A DNA stretch of 64,000 nucleotides from JAAYUD01 sp963676865. GTDB lineage: Bacteria > Bacteroidota > Bacteroidia > Bacteroidales > Bacteroidaceae. The DNA lies in NCBI GenBank assembly GCA_963676865.2, contig CAXXSS010000001.1, positions 1,240,001-1,304,000 on the forward strand, in the 5' to 3' direction. Positions 50,129-59,277 of the stretch are shown here, piece by piece; positions within the stretch are counted from its first letter, which is position 1, and each line of letters starts with the position of its first letter. The notes below the pieces were generated by a model. It did not search any database. It had not been told where the DNA came from and saw nothing but the letters and a program-made list of their open reading frames with translations. A program made the position numbers and the translations under genes.

Positions 50129-50240
50129 CGTATGTCACCGCCGTAACTAACGGATGTTACTGCGGTAACTAACGGAAGTTATCCTGACAACTAACGTTAG
50201 TTTCGTCTACGACATCCGTTAGTTACGGCGGTGACATACG
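50129..50240. repeat. Quad-palindrome array, copy B
   Basis: Four 18-bp units start at 50143, 50165, 50187 and 50209 with spacers TGCG, CCTG and GTCT. The units are GTAACTAACGGATGTTAC, GTAACTAACGGAAGTTAT, ACAACTAACGTTAGTTTC and ACGACATCCGTTAGTTAC. Positions 50129-50157 pair perfectly with 50212-50240 over 29 bp, so the whole block can fold as one long hairpin. It has the same 112-bp length as copy A. Confidence 0.92.
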
Positions 50241-50258
50241 GTTGATTTTTTGCAAATT

Positions 50259-50350
50259 TGTCGTATGTTAGTTTTTTCCGTGACGTCCTTAAGTTTTTCA
50301 GAAAACATATGGACGTCAACAAATTTAGGTCCATATGTGGTTTTAGAAAG
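50259..50350. repeat. Conserved intergenic hairpin module, copy B
   Basis: Nearly identical to 11464-11555 and related to 38315-38406. It follows array B at the same distance as in copy A. Confidence 0.85.
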
Positions 50351-50675
50351 ATAAGGACGACACTGATTTGCTGAAATAATCGTATCTTTTTGATTGCTTA
50401 AAAAGGATTCGTGCCGGTATGAATCCTTTCAATGTTTTTCTATAATACTTTTAGTTCCTGTTCCCGTCACCGTTGTCAGCTGTATATCAGATAGATATTG
50501 TGATGCGGAGGCAAAATGGGGCATCGCAAAGTGCATCTTCTCGGTGAGAATCAATGAATTACTATTTTCCATATGAGCTTTTTTGATCACGAGGCATGAT
50601 ACTGATACTATTTTAACCACACCGAAGTGGCACTTATTGATGACGGAATCGAACTTAGGTCTTCAAAAAATGATA
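50351..50675. repeat. Diverged repeat segment left of IS copy B
   Basis: It aligns with 11556-11949 with many substitutions and a deletion of roughly 70 bp. No gene was recognised. Confidence 0.65.
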
Positions 50676-50727
50676 AGGACGAAAATAAAAGTTTATACAT
50701 ACAAACATTTATTTTCGTCCTTATGAA
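50676..50727. repeat. Inverted repeat, copy B
   Basis: ATAAGGACGAAAATAAA (50676-50692) pairs perfectly with 50711-50727 across an 18-nt loop. It is the same family as 11950-12013. Confidence 0.85.
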
Positions 50728-50893
50728 TTTCTCGCTGTCTATCAACAACTTGCATACGATATCTTAATATCTTGCGCTGATTGTGGTGTACTGAATTTGG
50801 TTGACAGTTAAACACTAGTAAACCTAAGGGAGTTGACAATTACAATCATGTATACCTAAAGTAGTTGTCAACTCTGCAAAGTTAATCCTATTT

Positions 50894-51847
50894 TTATTGA
50901 CAAACAAGTATTGTTTGTTCTTTATAGTTTGTTTTGTTCAGCTGATGCTTTAAAGCATCAGCTGAACAAAGTGGGTTTGGATGTTCTCCCGGGAGCATTT
51001 GCATCGGTGTTTTCATTGCCAGAGCTTGGTGCGGTCGTGCCCAATTGTAGAGATATATCGATCTGGCGACACCTTCCAAGGCTTCATCAAATGTTTTATT
51101 CTCATAATCGAAGAGCCATCCGTTCTTAACGGTATTGTTCATCCTCTCGGCCAGTGCATTGTGCAAGGGGTCGCCCGTTTGCGTCATACTGATAGCGATT
51201 CCTCTTTCTTTGAGCTGTGACACATAACCTTTTGATGCATACTGCACACCTCGGTCGGAATGGTGGATAAGACCTGAAAGGTTGAATCCCTGACCTTTAT
51301 AAAATCTGCACGCCATCATCAACGCTTTTGCCGGTCCTTCCGCTTCAAGAGTCCGAAAGAGGGCATATCCCACAATGATGCGGCTGAAGACATCCGTCAG
51401 CAGCGAAAGATAGGCAAATCCTTCTTTCGTGGATATATAAGTGATGTCACCCACCATCATGCGGCAAACACCACAGGCCACGTATTTAGGAGATGTGTTA
51501 AGCAAATCCGGATAGATCCGATATGGATGATCGGAGTTGGTCGTACGAGGTCTGTAACGTCTGCGGCGCAGCATCATCCCGTTGGCCCGAAGGACATCGA
51601 TAAATTGGTCGCGTCCTATCGTGAACTTTTCTCCGAACCGAGACTTACACAGACTGTAAAGCTCGCGGCAACCGCTTCGGGGAAGCTCCTGACGCAGAAA
51701 TTGACAGTAATACGTGATGCTGCTTATAAGTACATCTTGTTCGGCATTTGTTTCTTTGTGCTTGTAGTACCCTTGTCGGGAAATGTCAAGCAGTCCGCAA
51801 AGGGCGGATATGGTATAACTCATACCTTTACCCGCCTTTTGTGACAA
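50894..51847 (-). CDS. IS3-family transposase OrfB, copy B
   Basis: A 317-aa DDE integrase with a protein sequence identical to the copy at 12168-13121. The DDE motifs, the TTG first codon and the internal 38-bp palindrome (50933-50970) are all conserved. It is expected to be made as an OrfAB fusion by frameshifting at 51871-51877. Confidence 0.95.
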   Translation of the reverse strand: MSQKAGKGMSYTISALCGLLDISRQGYYKHKETNAEQDVLISSITYYCQFLRQELPRSGCRELYSLCKSRFGEKFTIGRDQFIDVLRANGMMLRRRRYRPRTTNSDHPYRIYPDLLNTSPKYVACGVCRMMVGDITYISTKEGFAYLSLLTDVFSRIIVGYALFRTLEAEGPAKALMMACRFYKGQGFNLSGLIHHSDRGVQYASKGYVSQLKERGIAISMTQTGDPLHNALAERMNNTVKNGWLFDYENKTFDEALEGVARSIYLYNWARPHQALAMKTPMQMLPGEHPNPLCSADALKHQLNKTNYKEQTILVCQ

Positions 51848-51855
51848 GCAACCTA

Positions 51856-52245
51856 CTACTTGACATCGGAGTTTTTTCGTACCTTGATGTGATACTTCTC
51901 TTCAGCCAGGTCAATCATGCAATCATAAACGTCACGGGCCATCTCTGCACGCTTCAGCTCAGATTCCAATTCCTTAATGCGCACTTTCAAAGAGGTGATG
52001 TCTTCTTCTGAAGAGACATCCTCTGTACCGGTTGTTACAGCTTTATCCTTCATATTTAATGGGAATGGTTTGTCTTCAAGCCCAAAGATACGAAGCCAAT
52101 TCCGAATTGAACCTCTGGATATACCATTTTCTTTTTCAAGGGTATACTTACCCTTGCTTCCATGAAGGTAAGAGTTTAAAATCTCTAGACGAATCTGATC
52201 GTCAATCTTTTTATTATTTCTCATTTTTGAATAAGTTTGTGTCAA
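51856..52245 (-). CDS. IS3-family transposase OrfA, copy B
   Basis: A 129-aa HTH protein with a coiled coil, identical to the copy at 13130-13519. It starts 13 bp inside the right IS end. Confidence 0.93.
   Translation of the reverse strand: MTQTYSKMRNNKKIDDQIRLEILNSYLHGSKGKYTLEKENGISRGSIRNWLRIFGLEDKPFPLNMKDKAVTTGTEDVSSEEDITSLKVRIKELESELKRAEMARDVYDCMIDLAEEKYHIKVRKNSDVK
51871..51877 (-). promoter_or_regulatory. -1 frameshift slippery site of IS copy B
   Basis: A AAA AAC in the orfA frame, at the same place as in copy A. Confidence 0.75.
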
Positions 52246-52258
52246 CTTATTCAGTACA

Positions 52259-52385
52259 TGTCAGATTCGATTTACATTCGAGCGCTCAAACAATAGCGAG
52301 AAGAGTGCCCTACAAGGGCCTGTCGCCGATGTTTGGATAAGAAAGTATCAGAATATCTAGAAATATTCACATTGAAACACGTTCT
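52259..52385. repeat. Diverged repeat segment right of IS copy B
   Basis: It matches 13533-13670 right of IS copy A (ATTTACATTCGAGCG versus ATTTACATTTGAGCG; GATAAGAAAGTATCAGAATAT shared), with indels close to the IS end. Confidence 0.7.
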
Positions 52386-52430
52386 AAAAAAAGAGTGATG
52401 CCATTAACAAACAGCATCACTCCATTTTTA
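52386..52430. terminator. Bidirectional terminator before the histidine phosphatase
   Basis: GAGTGATGC (52393-52401) and GCATCACTC (52414-52422) form a 9-bp stem, with an A-run to the left and ATTTTTATT to the right. It ends the minus-strand phosphatase transcript. Confidence 0.8.
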
Positions 52431-52443
52431 TTCTCGTATCATA

Positions 52444-53706
52444 TCATTTAGTCAATTCGGCACGATAAAAGGCTTCTACATCTTTCCAATGATAATAAGG
52501 CGCCATATCCGTTTTTACTGGAATAGATGTCTCTTTCTCATGGAGTAAAAATTTCACTAGAACATCATCCGATCCCGCTTTACGATAAAAGATAAGTTGT
52601 ATATTGCCTGCCATTGGAACGACTTTGAAATCAGACCAATACTTGTACAGATTATTCCAATCCTCAGTAAAGTTGTCACAACCGTGCAAATGTAGTAAAT
52701 AGGCCAACGGTGCAAGTATACTGTCATGACCAAAACGGAGAGTCGCTGCTGTACCGTCTTGGCGAATAGCATTATCGGCAGCATCGAGTACATTGCGAAG
52801 CAAGCCATAATATGCTTTGTATCTAGGAGCTGAACCCGGCATGAACCCCTTCCATATGCACCAACCGGCATTATCCGTTTGCCATATATCGAATAGCTCC
52901 TCATCGGTAAACAAATCAAAGAATGAAAGTTTCAATTGCGGTTGACATTGCATATCTTCGGCAACATTATAAAGCTTATCCATTAAGCGCTCTCCTTCAA
53001 CATTCTTCTTTATATAATCTTGATCAGCAAAAAGCTTTGATACTAGCCTACCTGGCCTAAACATCTTTTTTGTAAAATCTTTCAGCTGCTTCTTCAAGAT
53101 GGTATCTTGGGCATTATTAGGAATACTATCTTCATCATTGGCAATATACCACATATTTCGCTGACTCGTTTCCATAGAAATATTCAACTTCGGATTCATT
53201 CCCTGCAAAGCATTACAAAAGTTTGCCATACTAATAGCACAACGAGTAATAACCGAAGATTTTGCGTCCACAAGAGTTCCCGACTGAAATACTTCAGGGA
53301 AGTTACGATACATTCGAGCCGCTATTTCACGATGTTGCCGAGCTCCAAGTTTCGACAAATCTCCATCACGAAGATAGGCATCAGCGTAAGCGATCTTGAG
53401 GCGCTTCAAAACGTTCTGCCCATAACTCGTCAAAGAGTGACAACTATCAGCTTTTTCTAGTGCATTAATGACATAAGTGTAGTTCTTATTTGTCGTCATA
53501 TATCGAGATCCATGACGGCCATAATGACTGATATAAAAAGGTTTATATCCTTTAGGAGCAGGCGAAAGCTTACCTGTTGGAGTAGGATAACTGTAATAAG
53601 TGCCACCAGCCTGAAGAATATTCTTCATTACATCTTCTTTGGTAGTTTGAGCCGCCAAAGAGAAGAATGGCACAAGCAGAACAATCCATAAATATTTAAG
53701 TCTCAT
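52444..53706 (-). CDS. Secreted histidine acid phosphatase (phytase/MINPP-like)
   Basis: A 420-aa enzyme with signal peptide MRLKYLWIVLLVPFFSLAAQ. The catalytic histidine is in ISHYGRHGSRYM (RHGxR motif), and the proton donor is in RFGHDSILAPLAYLL, an HD motif rather than the HAE of classical MINPP. Histidine acid phosphatases of Bacteroides release phosphate from phytate or other phosphomonoesters in the periplasm or on outer-membrane vesicles; the exact substrate is not shown. It lies 52 bp after GH2 on the same strand and may be cotranscribed. Confidence 0.9.
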   Translation of the reverse strand: MRLKYLWIVLLVPFFSLAAQTTKEDVMKNILQAGGTYYSYPTPTGKLSPAPKGYKPFYISHYGRHGSRYMTTNKNYTYVINALEKADSCHSLTSYGQNVLKRLKIAYADAYLRDGDLSKLGARQHREIAARMYRNFPEVFQSGTLVDAKSSVITRCAISMANFCNALQGMNPKLNISMETSQRNMWYIANDEDSIPNNAQDTILKKQLKDFTKKMFRPGRLVSKLFADQDYIKKNVEGERLMDKLYNVAEDMQCQPQLKLSFFDLFTDEELFDIWQTDNAGWCIWKGFMPGSAPRYKAYYGLLRNVLDAADNAIRQDGTAATLRFGHDSILAPLAYLLHLHGCDNFTEDWNNLYKYWSDFKVVPMAGNIQLIFYRKAGSDDVLVKFLLHEKETSIPVKTDMAPYYHWKDVEAFYRAELTK

Positions 53707-53758
53707 AAGCCTATAAAGTGGTATTTAATTGTGAACCACAAAAATAACAAATATTCTT

Positions 53759-56260
53759 CTAACGAACAACAACTTTCAAAGATCCTTTTGCAAGACCTTC
53801 GCCAAATGCTGTCAATTCTATCGTTCCTTGTATCCCTTTATTCTGTAGCACTACCAAACATTTGCCATAAAACGCTTTTCGCTTATTATCTTTAAAACGC
53901 TCCAATGATATTTCATTTCCATTATCAACACCTGCAATAAAAGCCTTATCATTGACTCTGAATTGAACCAAATTATCTGCATTTGGACAAAGATTGCCCT
54001 CTTTATCGACAATTTCTACTGTAACAAAACAAAGATCGGTACCATCAGAACGTACGACTTTTTTGTCAGGCACAAGACGAATTGCCGCAGGAGCGCTTGC
54101 CGTTTTAATAGATTCCTGACGAACAGGTTTTCCCTTTTGGTAAGCTACAACTCGCACAGTCCCCGGTTCGTAAATACAATGCCAAGAAACATGGTACTGA
54201 TGCTCCGCCTTATGACGGCGCCCTTGACTTTTACCATTAATAAACAATTCTACCTCATCAGCATTATTATAATAAGCCCACATATCTATTTTTTGTCCAA
54301 CAGTCCAATTCCAATGTGGGAATAAGTGAAGAACCGACTTGTTTGTCCATTCACTCTGATACATATAATAAGAATCTTTAGGGAAACCAGCTAAATCGAT
54401 GATACCAAAATAACTACTTCGCGCAGGCCAATCATAAGGGGTAGGCTCCCCAATATAATCAAATCCGGTCCAGATGAATTGCCCGCTTACAAAAGGCGAA
54501 TATTTCACCAGATCCCACGTCTCTTCATGAGTAGAACCCCAAGGCACGTGACAATTGTCATAAGCCGAACAAGAAAAAGTAGGATTGGTATATGGTTTAT
54601 CCCACCGTTCAGGACAAATCATGATTGAATCGCTTGGCATCTGATAATAACCTCTAGTTTGCAAAGCAGATACACTTTCGGTTATAATAAACGGCTTACC
54701 GGGAAAGTTTTTCGGTACACTCGGAATATTCTGATTATGATAATTGAGCCCAACAACATCCAGCGTGTTTGCTAAAAAAAGATTATTGTGCGGCGAAGGT
54801 TCATTGCATGCCGATGTAATAGGGCGATTATCGAGGCCCCGAACAATATCTGCCAATTGTATTGTCAGTAGCGAACTGACATTTTTTTTACCATCCTTGG
54901 CGCCATCCATTATCTTATGACCGAAATTCAATATCATATTAGCCTGCTCAAGACTGAGTGAATCGGCATTCGCGTCATTCCATTGTTCCAATACTTCATT
55001 TCCAATGCTCCATAATATAATACACGGGTGATTTCTATCGCGAACAACCATATCAGTTAAATCCTGCTTATACCATTTATCAAAATAATTGGCATAATCG
55101 TAAGTTGTTTTTCTACGATGCCACATATCGAAGGCTTCGTCCAGTACAAGCAATCCCATACTGTCGCACATATTAAGTAATTCTGGAGCAGGGGGATTGT
55201 GAGAACAACGAATGGCATTACAGCCCATATCTTTCAATGTTTTAAGCTGACGATGCAAAGCTACATCGTTAAGAGCGGCTCCCAAGCAACCTAAATCATG
55301 ATGTTGACAAACGCCATTTATCTTCATGTTTTTACCATTTAAGAAAAAGCCTTTTGTTACATCAAAATAGAAATCACGCAATCCAATAGAAGTAATATAC
55401 TCGTCGACTACTTTATTGCCTTCCATCAAATAAGTATGAACTTTATACAGATTCGGTTTATCAATATCCCAAAGCTGCGGTTTCTTTATATAGCAACTCT
55501 GACCATTAACCTTTTGTGCCGCACCTTCAATAGCAATATTACTCTCGCAAGAGCCTACTTTTCTGCCTTGAGGATCAATTATTTCATTTCTGACAACAGC
55601 TTCAACAGCCCTGTTTTTCTCATTTTTTACTGTTACTCGAATATTCAACAGTGCTTTATCTTTCATTACATCAGATGTTGTTATCTGAGTTCCCCATTGT
55701 ACAACGTGCAGGTCGCCAACTTCAATCAAATGCGCATGTCTATAAATACCACAGCCTGAATACCAACGAGAGTTGGGCTGATGTTCATTATCAACTCTCA
55801 CAGCAATCACATTTCTACTGCCATCCTTATTCAAATAAGGTGTTAGATCGTACTCGAACGAAATGTAACCATAAGGGCGAACGCCAAGCGAATGTCCGTT
55901 GATAAAAACTTCAGAGTTCATATAGACACCATCAAAATGAATAAAATAGTGTTTGAATGATGATCTATCCTTTATGTCAAAGGTTTTGCGATACCAGCCT
56001 ATACCACCAGGCAAAGCACCGCCTCCAACTCCCGAAGGATTATCTTTACTAAAATTTCCTTCAATGGCCCAATCGTGAGGCAAATTAAGAAGTCGCCAAG
56101 CACTATCATCAAAACTTACTTTAGAAGCTTCACTGTTAGCGTTAAGACTAAAACGCCAACCTTTATCAAAATTTTGATTAATACGAGACGGTAATCTCTG
56201 GACTTTCCCAAAGCTGACAGCCGAAACAAAAATAAACAAGAATAAAAATCTGTACTTCAT
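53759..56260 (-). CDS. Secreted GH2 beta-galactosidase-type glycosidase
   Basis: An 833-aa exo-glycosidase with signal peptide MKYRFLFLFIFVSAVSFGKV. The order is sugar-binding jelly roll (about 30-185), immunoglobulin-like domain, GH2 barrel (about 295-600), then a beta-rich C-terminal region with Ig-like and DUF4982-type segments. The acid/base is in ILWSIGNEVLEQW (E422) and the nucleophile in FIITESVSA (E528). Beta-galactosidase is the most likely activity; beta-glucuronidase or mannosidase cannot be excluded. It lies 92 bp downstream of GH31, with a 34-bp palindrome between them, in a likely operon. Confidence 0.92.
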   Translation of the reverse strand: MKYRFLFLFIFVSAVSFGKVQRLPSRINQNFDKGWRFSLNANSEASKVSFDDSAWRLLNLPHDWAIEGNFSKDNPSGVGGGALPGGIGWYRKTFDIKDRSSFKHYFIHFDGVYMNSEVFINGHSLGVRPYGYISFEYDLTPYLNKDGSRNVIAVRVDNEHQPNSRWYSGCGIYRHAHLIEVGDLHVVQWGTQITTSDVMKDKALLNIRVTVKNEKNRAVEAVVRNEIIDPQGRKVGSCESNIAIEGAAQKVNGQSCYIKKPQLWDIDKPNLYKVHTYLMEGNKVVDEYITSIGLRDFYFDVTKGFFLNGKNMKINGVCQHHDLGCLGAALNDVALHRQLKTLKDMGCNAIRCSHNPPAPELLNMCDSMGLLVLDEAFDMWHRRKTTYDYANYFDKWYKQDLTDMVVRDRNHPCIILWSIGNEVLEQWNDANADSLSLEQANMILNFGHKIMDGAKDGKKNVSSLLTIQLADIVRGLDNRPITSACNEPSPHNNLFLANTLDVVGLNYHNQNIPSVPKNFPGKPFIITESVSALQTRGYYQMPSDSIMICPERWDKPYTNPTFSCSAYDNCHVPWGSTHEETWDLVKYSPFVSGQFIWTGFDYIGEPTPYDWPARSSYFGIIDLAGFPKDSYYMYQSEWTNKSVLHLFPHWNWTVGQKIDMWAYYNNADEVELFINGKSQGRRHKAEHQYHVSWHCIYEPGTVRVVAYQKGKPVRQESIKTASAPAAIRLVPDKKVVRSDGTDLCFVTVEIVDKEGNLCPNADNLVQFRVNDKAFIAGVDNGNEISLERFKDNKRKAFYGKCLVVLQNKGIQGTIELTAFGEGLAKGSLKVVVR

Positions 56261-56304
56261 GGTCTGTATTTAAAATAAGCGATACACTAAAAGATTTCTA
56301 AAAG

Positions 56305-56338
56305 ATCATTGTGGAAAATACTTATTTTCCACAATGAT
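56305..56338. terminator. 34-bp perfect palindrome between GH31 and GH2
   Basis: ATCATTGTGGAAAATA and its complement flank a 2-nt centre. On the minus strand CTTTTAG follows, so it may end or attenuate the GH31 transcript before GH2, or stabilise the GH31 mRNA end. Confidence 0.7.
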
Positions 56339-56352
56339 TTTCAATATATATT

Positions 56353-59217
56353 TCACAGCCGAACAATCAACTTCTTGCCAGAATAAGTAACAAGCTTTCC
56401 TTTGGCATTCAAATCAAAAGGCTGCGAATTGTCTCTACTAACCGTTATCACATTAAAACGACGATTATTAAGCATTCCATCGAATGAACCTTTACGATCG
56501 CCAATAATCAATGTTTTGGTAGCATCATTATATGAGAAATCAATCGTTGCATATTTGCCCTTTTCATAATTATAATTCGTTCCTTCGTCTTCATAAAGCT
56601 GAAAATCCCCATTGGCTCCTTCGTAGACAAAGAGAGTTATCAATTCGGGCTTTTTCTCATCACTATACTGCAGGTCAGGACCAAAAGGAATAATAGAACC
56701 ACAGCGAACAAATAGAGGGATCTTCTCGTAAGGAGCATCCACTTTCAATGTCTGCCCGCCATCAAAATACTTACCACTATAAAAGTCATACCATCCGCAA
56801 GCTGCAGGGAAATATACATCCCGACTTCTCATCTTATAATGACCCACAGGGCAAACCATTAATGCAGGGCCAAACATGTACTGATCAGTCAAATTGTAAA
56901 CGTTACTATCTCTTTCAAAGTCCATTATCATACCCCGCATCATCGTATAATCTTTAAAATGTACCCAACCGGTCATTGAATAGAGATAAGGCATTAAATT
57001 ATAGCGTAGTTTGCTATAATAGGTTATACTTTTATAACAGGGGTGTGATGCCGGAGCTAAATTCCAAACTTCGCGTAGAGGCCACTGACCATGAGTCCGA
57101 TAGAGAGGAACAAAAGCTCCATATTCATTCCAACGTGCATTCAATTCCCTCCATTCTGCCAGATCGCTATTTTCTTCTCCGGTTTTATCAAAGTTCTGCT
57201 GAGCAGCAACATACCTGTCTTCTACACAAAAGCCTCCTATATCCATGCCCCAAAACGGAATACCACTCATTGAGAAGTTCAATCCTGCTGTGATTTGTGC
57301 CCTCATATCTTCCCAGCGAGTAGCAATATCTCCACTCCATGTAGCCGTACTATAACGTTGAAGTCCTGCAAAGCCAGAACGAGTAAGAAGAAACACACGC
57401 TTATTGGGCATTACCGAACGCTGCCCGTCGTAGATAGCTTCAGCATTCTCTAAAGCATAGGCATTAAAATATTCGGTAGAAGGTCCCAAGGCTGTAGGGC
57501 CACAAAGAGCCTTACGATAAGGCATATCAGTACAATCTTTTATATTCGGTTCACTAGCGTCCATCCACCAAGCATCAATACCATGGTTGTACTTTGAATA
57601 TAAATTATCATCCATCTGACGCCAAAACATCTTGCGGGCACCACTAGCATAAGCATCGTAAAAAGAGCCGAGATAGCCGCGCCCGACCCAATCGCGGATA
57701 CTATCTTTTACTGCTTGATGATACATCCAACCGTGACTGTCAAGTTCCTTATAATTGCCAGTAGTAACATAAAATTTTGGCCAACAAGATATCATAAAAC
57801 GTCCATGCATTGCATGCAACGAGTCAAGCATCATTTGTGGATCCGGAAAACGCGCCAAATCGAACCGATGACTTCCCCAATCGTCTTCTTTCCAATAGAG
57901 CCAGTCCTGAACAATGTTATCAATAGGAAGTTTACGGTCTCTGAATTCTTTAAACGTAGAAAGTAGCTCGTCTGCCGATTTATAACGTTCGCGGCTTTGC
58001 CAGAATCCAAGTGCCCACTTGGGCATAACTTGTGCTTTGCCTGTAAGCTTGCGATAGCCGGATATGACATCATCCATACTATTCCCAGCTATGAAATAAT
58101 AATCCATATCAGGAGCCATTTCACTCCATATGGAAAGTTTATTCTGCTCAGACTCCGAGACAGGATCATTAGCCCTTAAACCACAATATGACACATCCCC
58201 ATCGGGCAGCCATTCAATACGGATAGGGATACGAACATTCTGTTTCAAATTGAAAGAAAACTTGAAAGCATTCGGATTCCAAGCCGTACGCCAACGTTCG
58301 GGAACAACAAGTTTATTATCAAGATATACTTTGATATAACCGGCATAATAAAGAATAAACCGATAGAGAGCTGTTCTATTGGCTTCGACAAATCCTTGGT
58401 AGGTAACTTTAGCGCCCTTAAAACGAAAATTTTGTGGTAGATTTTTTATAAGTCTAAAATCTTCGTAATAAATAGAATCCTCTGTACGGGTAATCTTTTT
58501 GCCGTCTGCCTGAACATAAACGCCGGTTAATCCGCCAACTTTACCATCTTTATCAAACAATTTAAAGATACGGTTCAATTGTTTATATGGCTCTGACTGT
58601 CCAAAACGACAATAAGAATAACTATCCCATAGCAACCCATAATTATGATTACTCATAATAAAAGGAATCGAGACTTTCGTATTATATTGAAACAAATCCT
58701 CGTTCTTTCCTTTATAATTCATATCGTTGGACTGATGTTGTCCCAATCCGTAAAGAGCTTCGTCATTATTACTATCAAACAACGCATGCCATGTCAAACC
58801 ATCTTTCCCATCGACGGTAATCGGTTGAAACGTCTTCCCCTTATTTGCTTCACGCAACAATATATTCCCGTTCTTATCCAAAAATGTAATGCGACCATCC
58901 TTTTTCGAAATATAGGCAGTCAATGCAGCCGTCATTACCTTGACATCCGTTTTTCCTTCAACAACGTTGAATGGGGTATCCGTTGATTGTGGAAGAACAA
59001 TCAAACTCTTTTTGTTTGAGACGATCTTACCAGAAGCAGACTGAACACGAATAATTTGACTGTTTATCACTTCCAGTCTAATTTGACGAGTGCCGTTCTG
59101 TATTGGTTGCAACATGTTGATAGTAACACAATTGCCTTGCCTGATAAAGTTTCCGGCATAAGAGAATACCGGCAATAGCAGTGCGGCAATACCGCACAGT
59201 AAGGTCTTTTTTTTCAT
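56353..59217 (-). CDS. Secreted GH31 glycosidase with PA14 insert, alpha-xylosidase-like
   Basis: A 954-aa enzyme with signal peptide MKKKTLLCGIAALLLPVFSYA. An N-terminal beta-sandwich is interrupted by a PA14-like insert (about 230-350, RFKGAKVTYQGFVEANR, YIKVYLDNKLVVPE). The GH31 barrel follows, with the nucleophile in DAWWMDASEPN (D553) and the acid/base in TATWSGDIATRW (D630), then C-terminal beta domains. The PA14 insert and length match the Bacteroides alpha-xylosidases that remove xylose from xyloglucan oligosaccharides; alpha-glucosidase is the alternative. GH2 downstream would remove galactose from the same type of oligosaccharide. It lies 60 bp after murF. Confidence 0.92.
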   Translation of the reverse strand: MKKKTLLCGIAALLLPVFSYAGNFIRQGNCVTINMLQPIQNGTRQIRLEVINSQIIRVQSASGKIVSNKKSLIVLPQSTDTPFNVVEGKTDVKVMTAALTAYISKKDGRITFLDKNGNILLREANKGKTFQPITVDGKDGLTWHALFDSNNDEALYGLGQHQSNDMNYKGKNEDLFQYNTKVSIPFIMSNHNYGLLWDSYSYCRFGQSEPYKQLNRIFKLFDKDGKVGGLTGVYVQADGKKITRTEDSIYYEDFRLIKNLPQNFRFKGAKVTYQGFVEANRTALYRFILYYAGYIKVYLDNKLVVPERWRTAWNPNAFKFSFNLKQNVRIPIRIEWLPDGDVSYCGLRANDPVSESEQNKLSIWSEMAPDMDYYFIAGNSMDDVISGYRKLTGKAQVMPKWALGFWQSRERYKSADELLSTFKEFRDRKLPIDNIVQDWLYWKEDDWGSHRFDLARFPDPQMMLDSLHAMHGRFMISCWPKFYVTTGNYKELDSHGWMYHQAVKDSIRDWVGRGYLGSFYDAYASGARKMFWRQMDDNLYSKYNHGIDAWWMDASEPNIKDCTDMPYRKALCGPTALGPSTEYFNAYALENAEAIYDGQRSVMPNKRVFLLTRSGFAGLQRYSTATWSGDIATRWEDMRAQITAGLNFSMSGIPFWGMDIGGFCVEDRYVAAQQNFDKTGEENSDLAEWRELNARWNEYGAFVPLYRTHGQWPLREVWNLAPASHPCYKSITYYSKLRYNLMPYLYSMTGWVHFKDYTMMRGMIMDFERDSNVYNLTDQYMFGPALMVCPVGHYKMRSRDVYFPAACGWYDFYSGKYFDGGQTLKVDAPYEKIPLFVRCGSIIPFGPDLQYSDEKKPELITLFVYEGANGDFQLYEDEGTNYNYEKGKYATIDFSYNDATKTLIIGDRKGSFDGMLNNRRFNVITVSRDNSQPFDLNAKGKLVTYSGKKLIVRL

Positions 59218-59277
59218 GTTATTAAGTCTGTTTAAGTTTTTGTATAGTTCTTATGTTCCGAGAAGATAAATCAATCT

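Larger units (their letters stand above)
50787..52258 (-). mobile_element. IS3-family insertion sequence, copy B (1472 bp)
   Basis: Same length, ends and orientation as copy A. It is preceded by TTGTGG and followed by TGTCA, exactly as in copy A, and no target duplication is visible. One base difference from copy A was seen (c51059). Confidence 0.95.

Noticed and set aside
12061..52258. Composite transposon bounded by the two IS copies
   Set aside because: The interval holds mainly core metabolic and cell-wall genes in normal operons and no cargo or target duplication.
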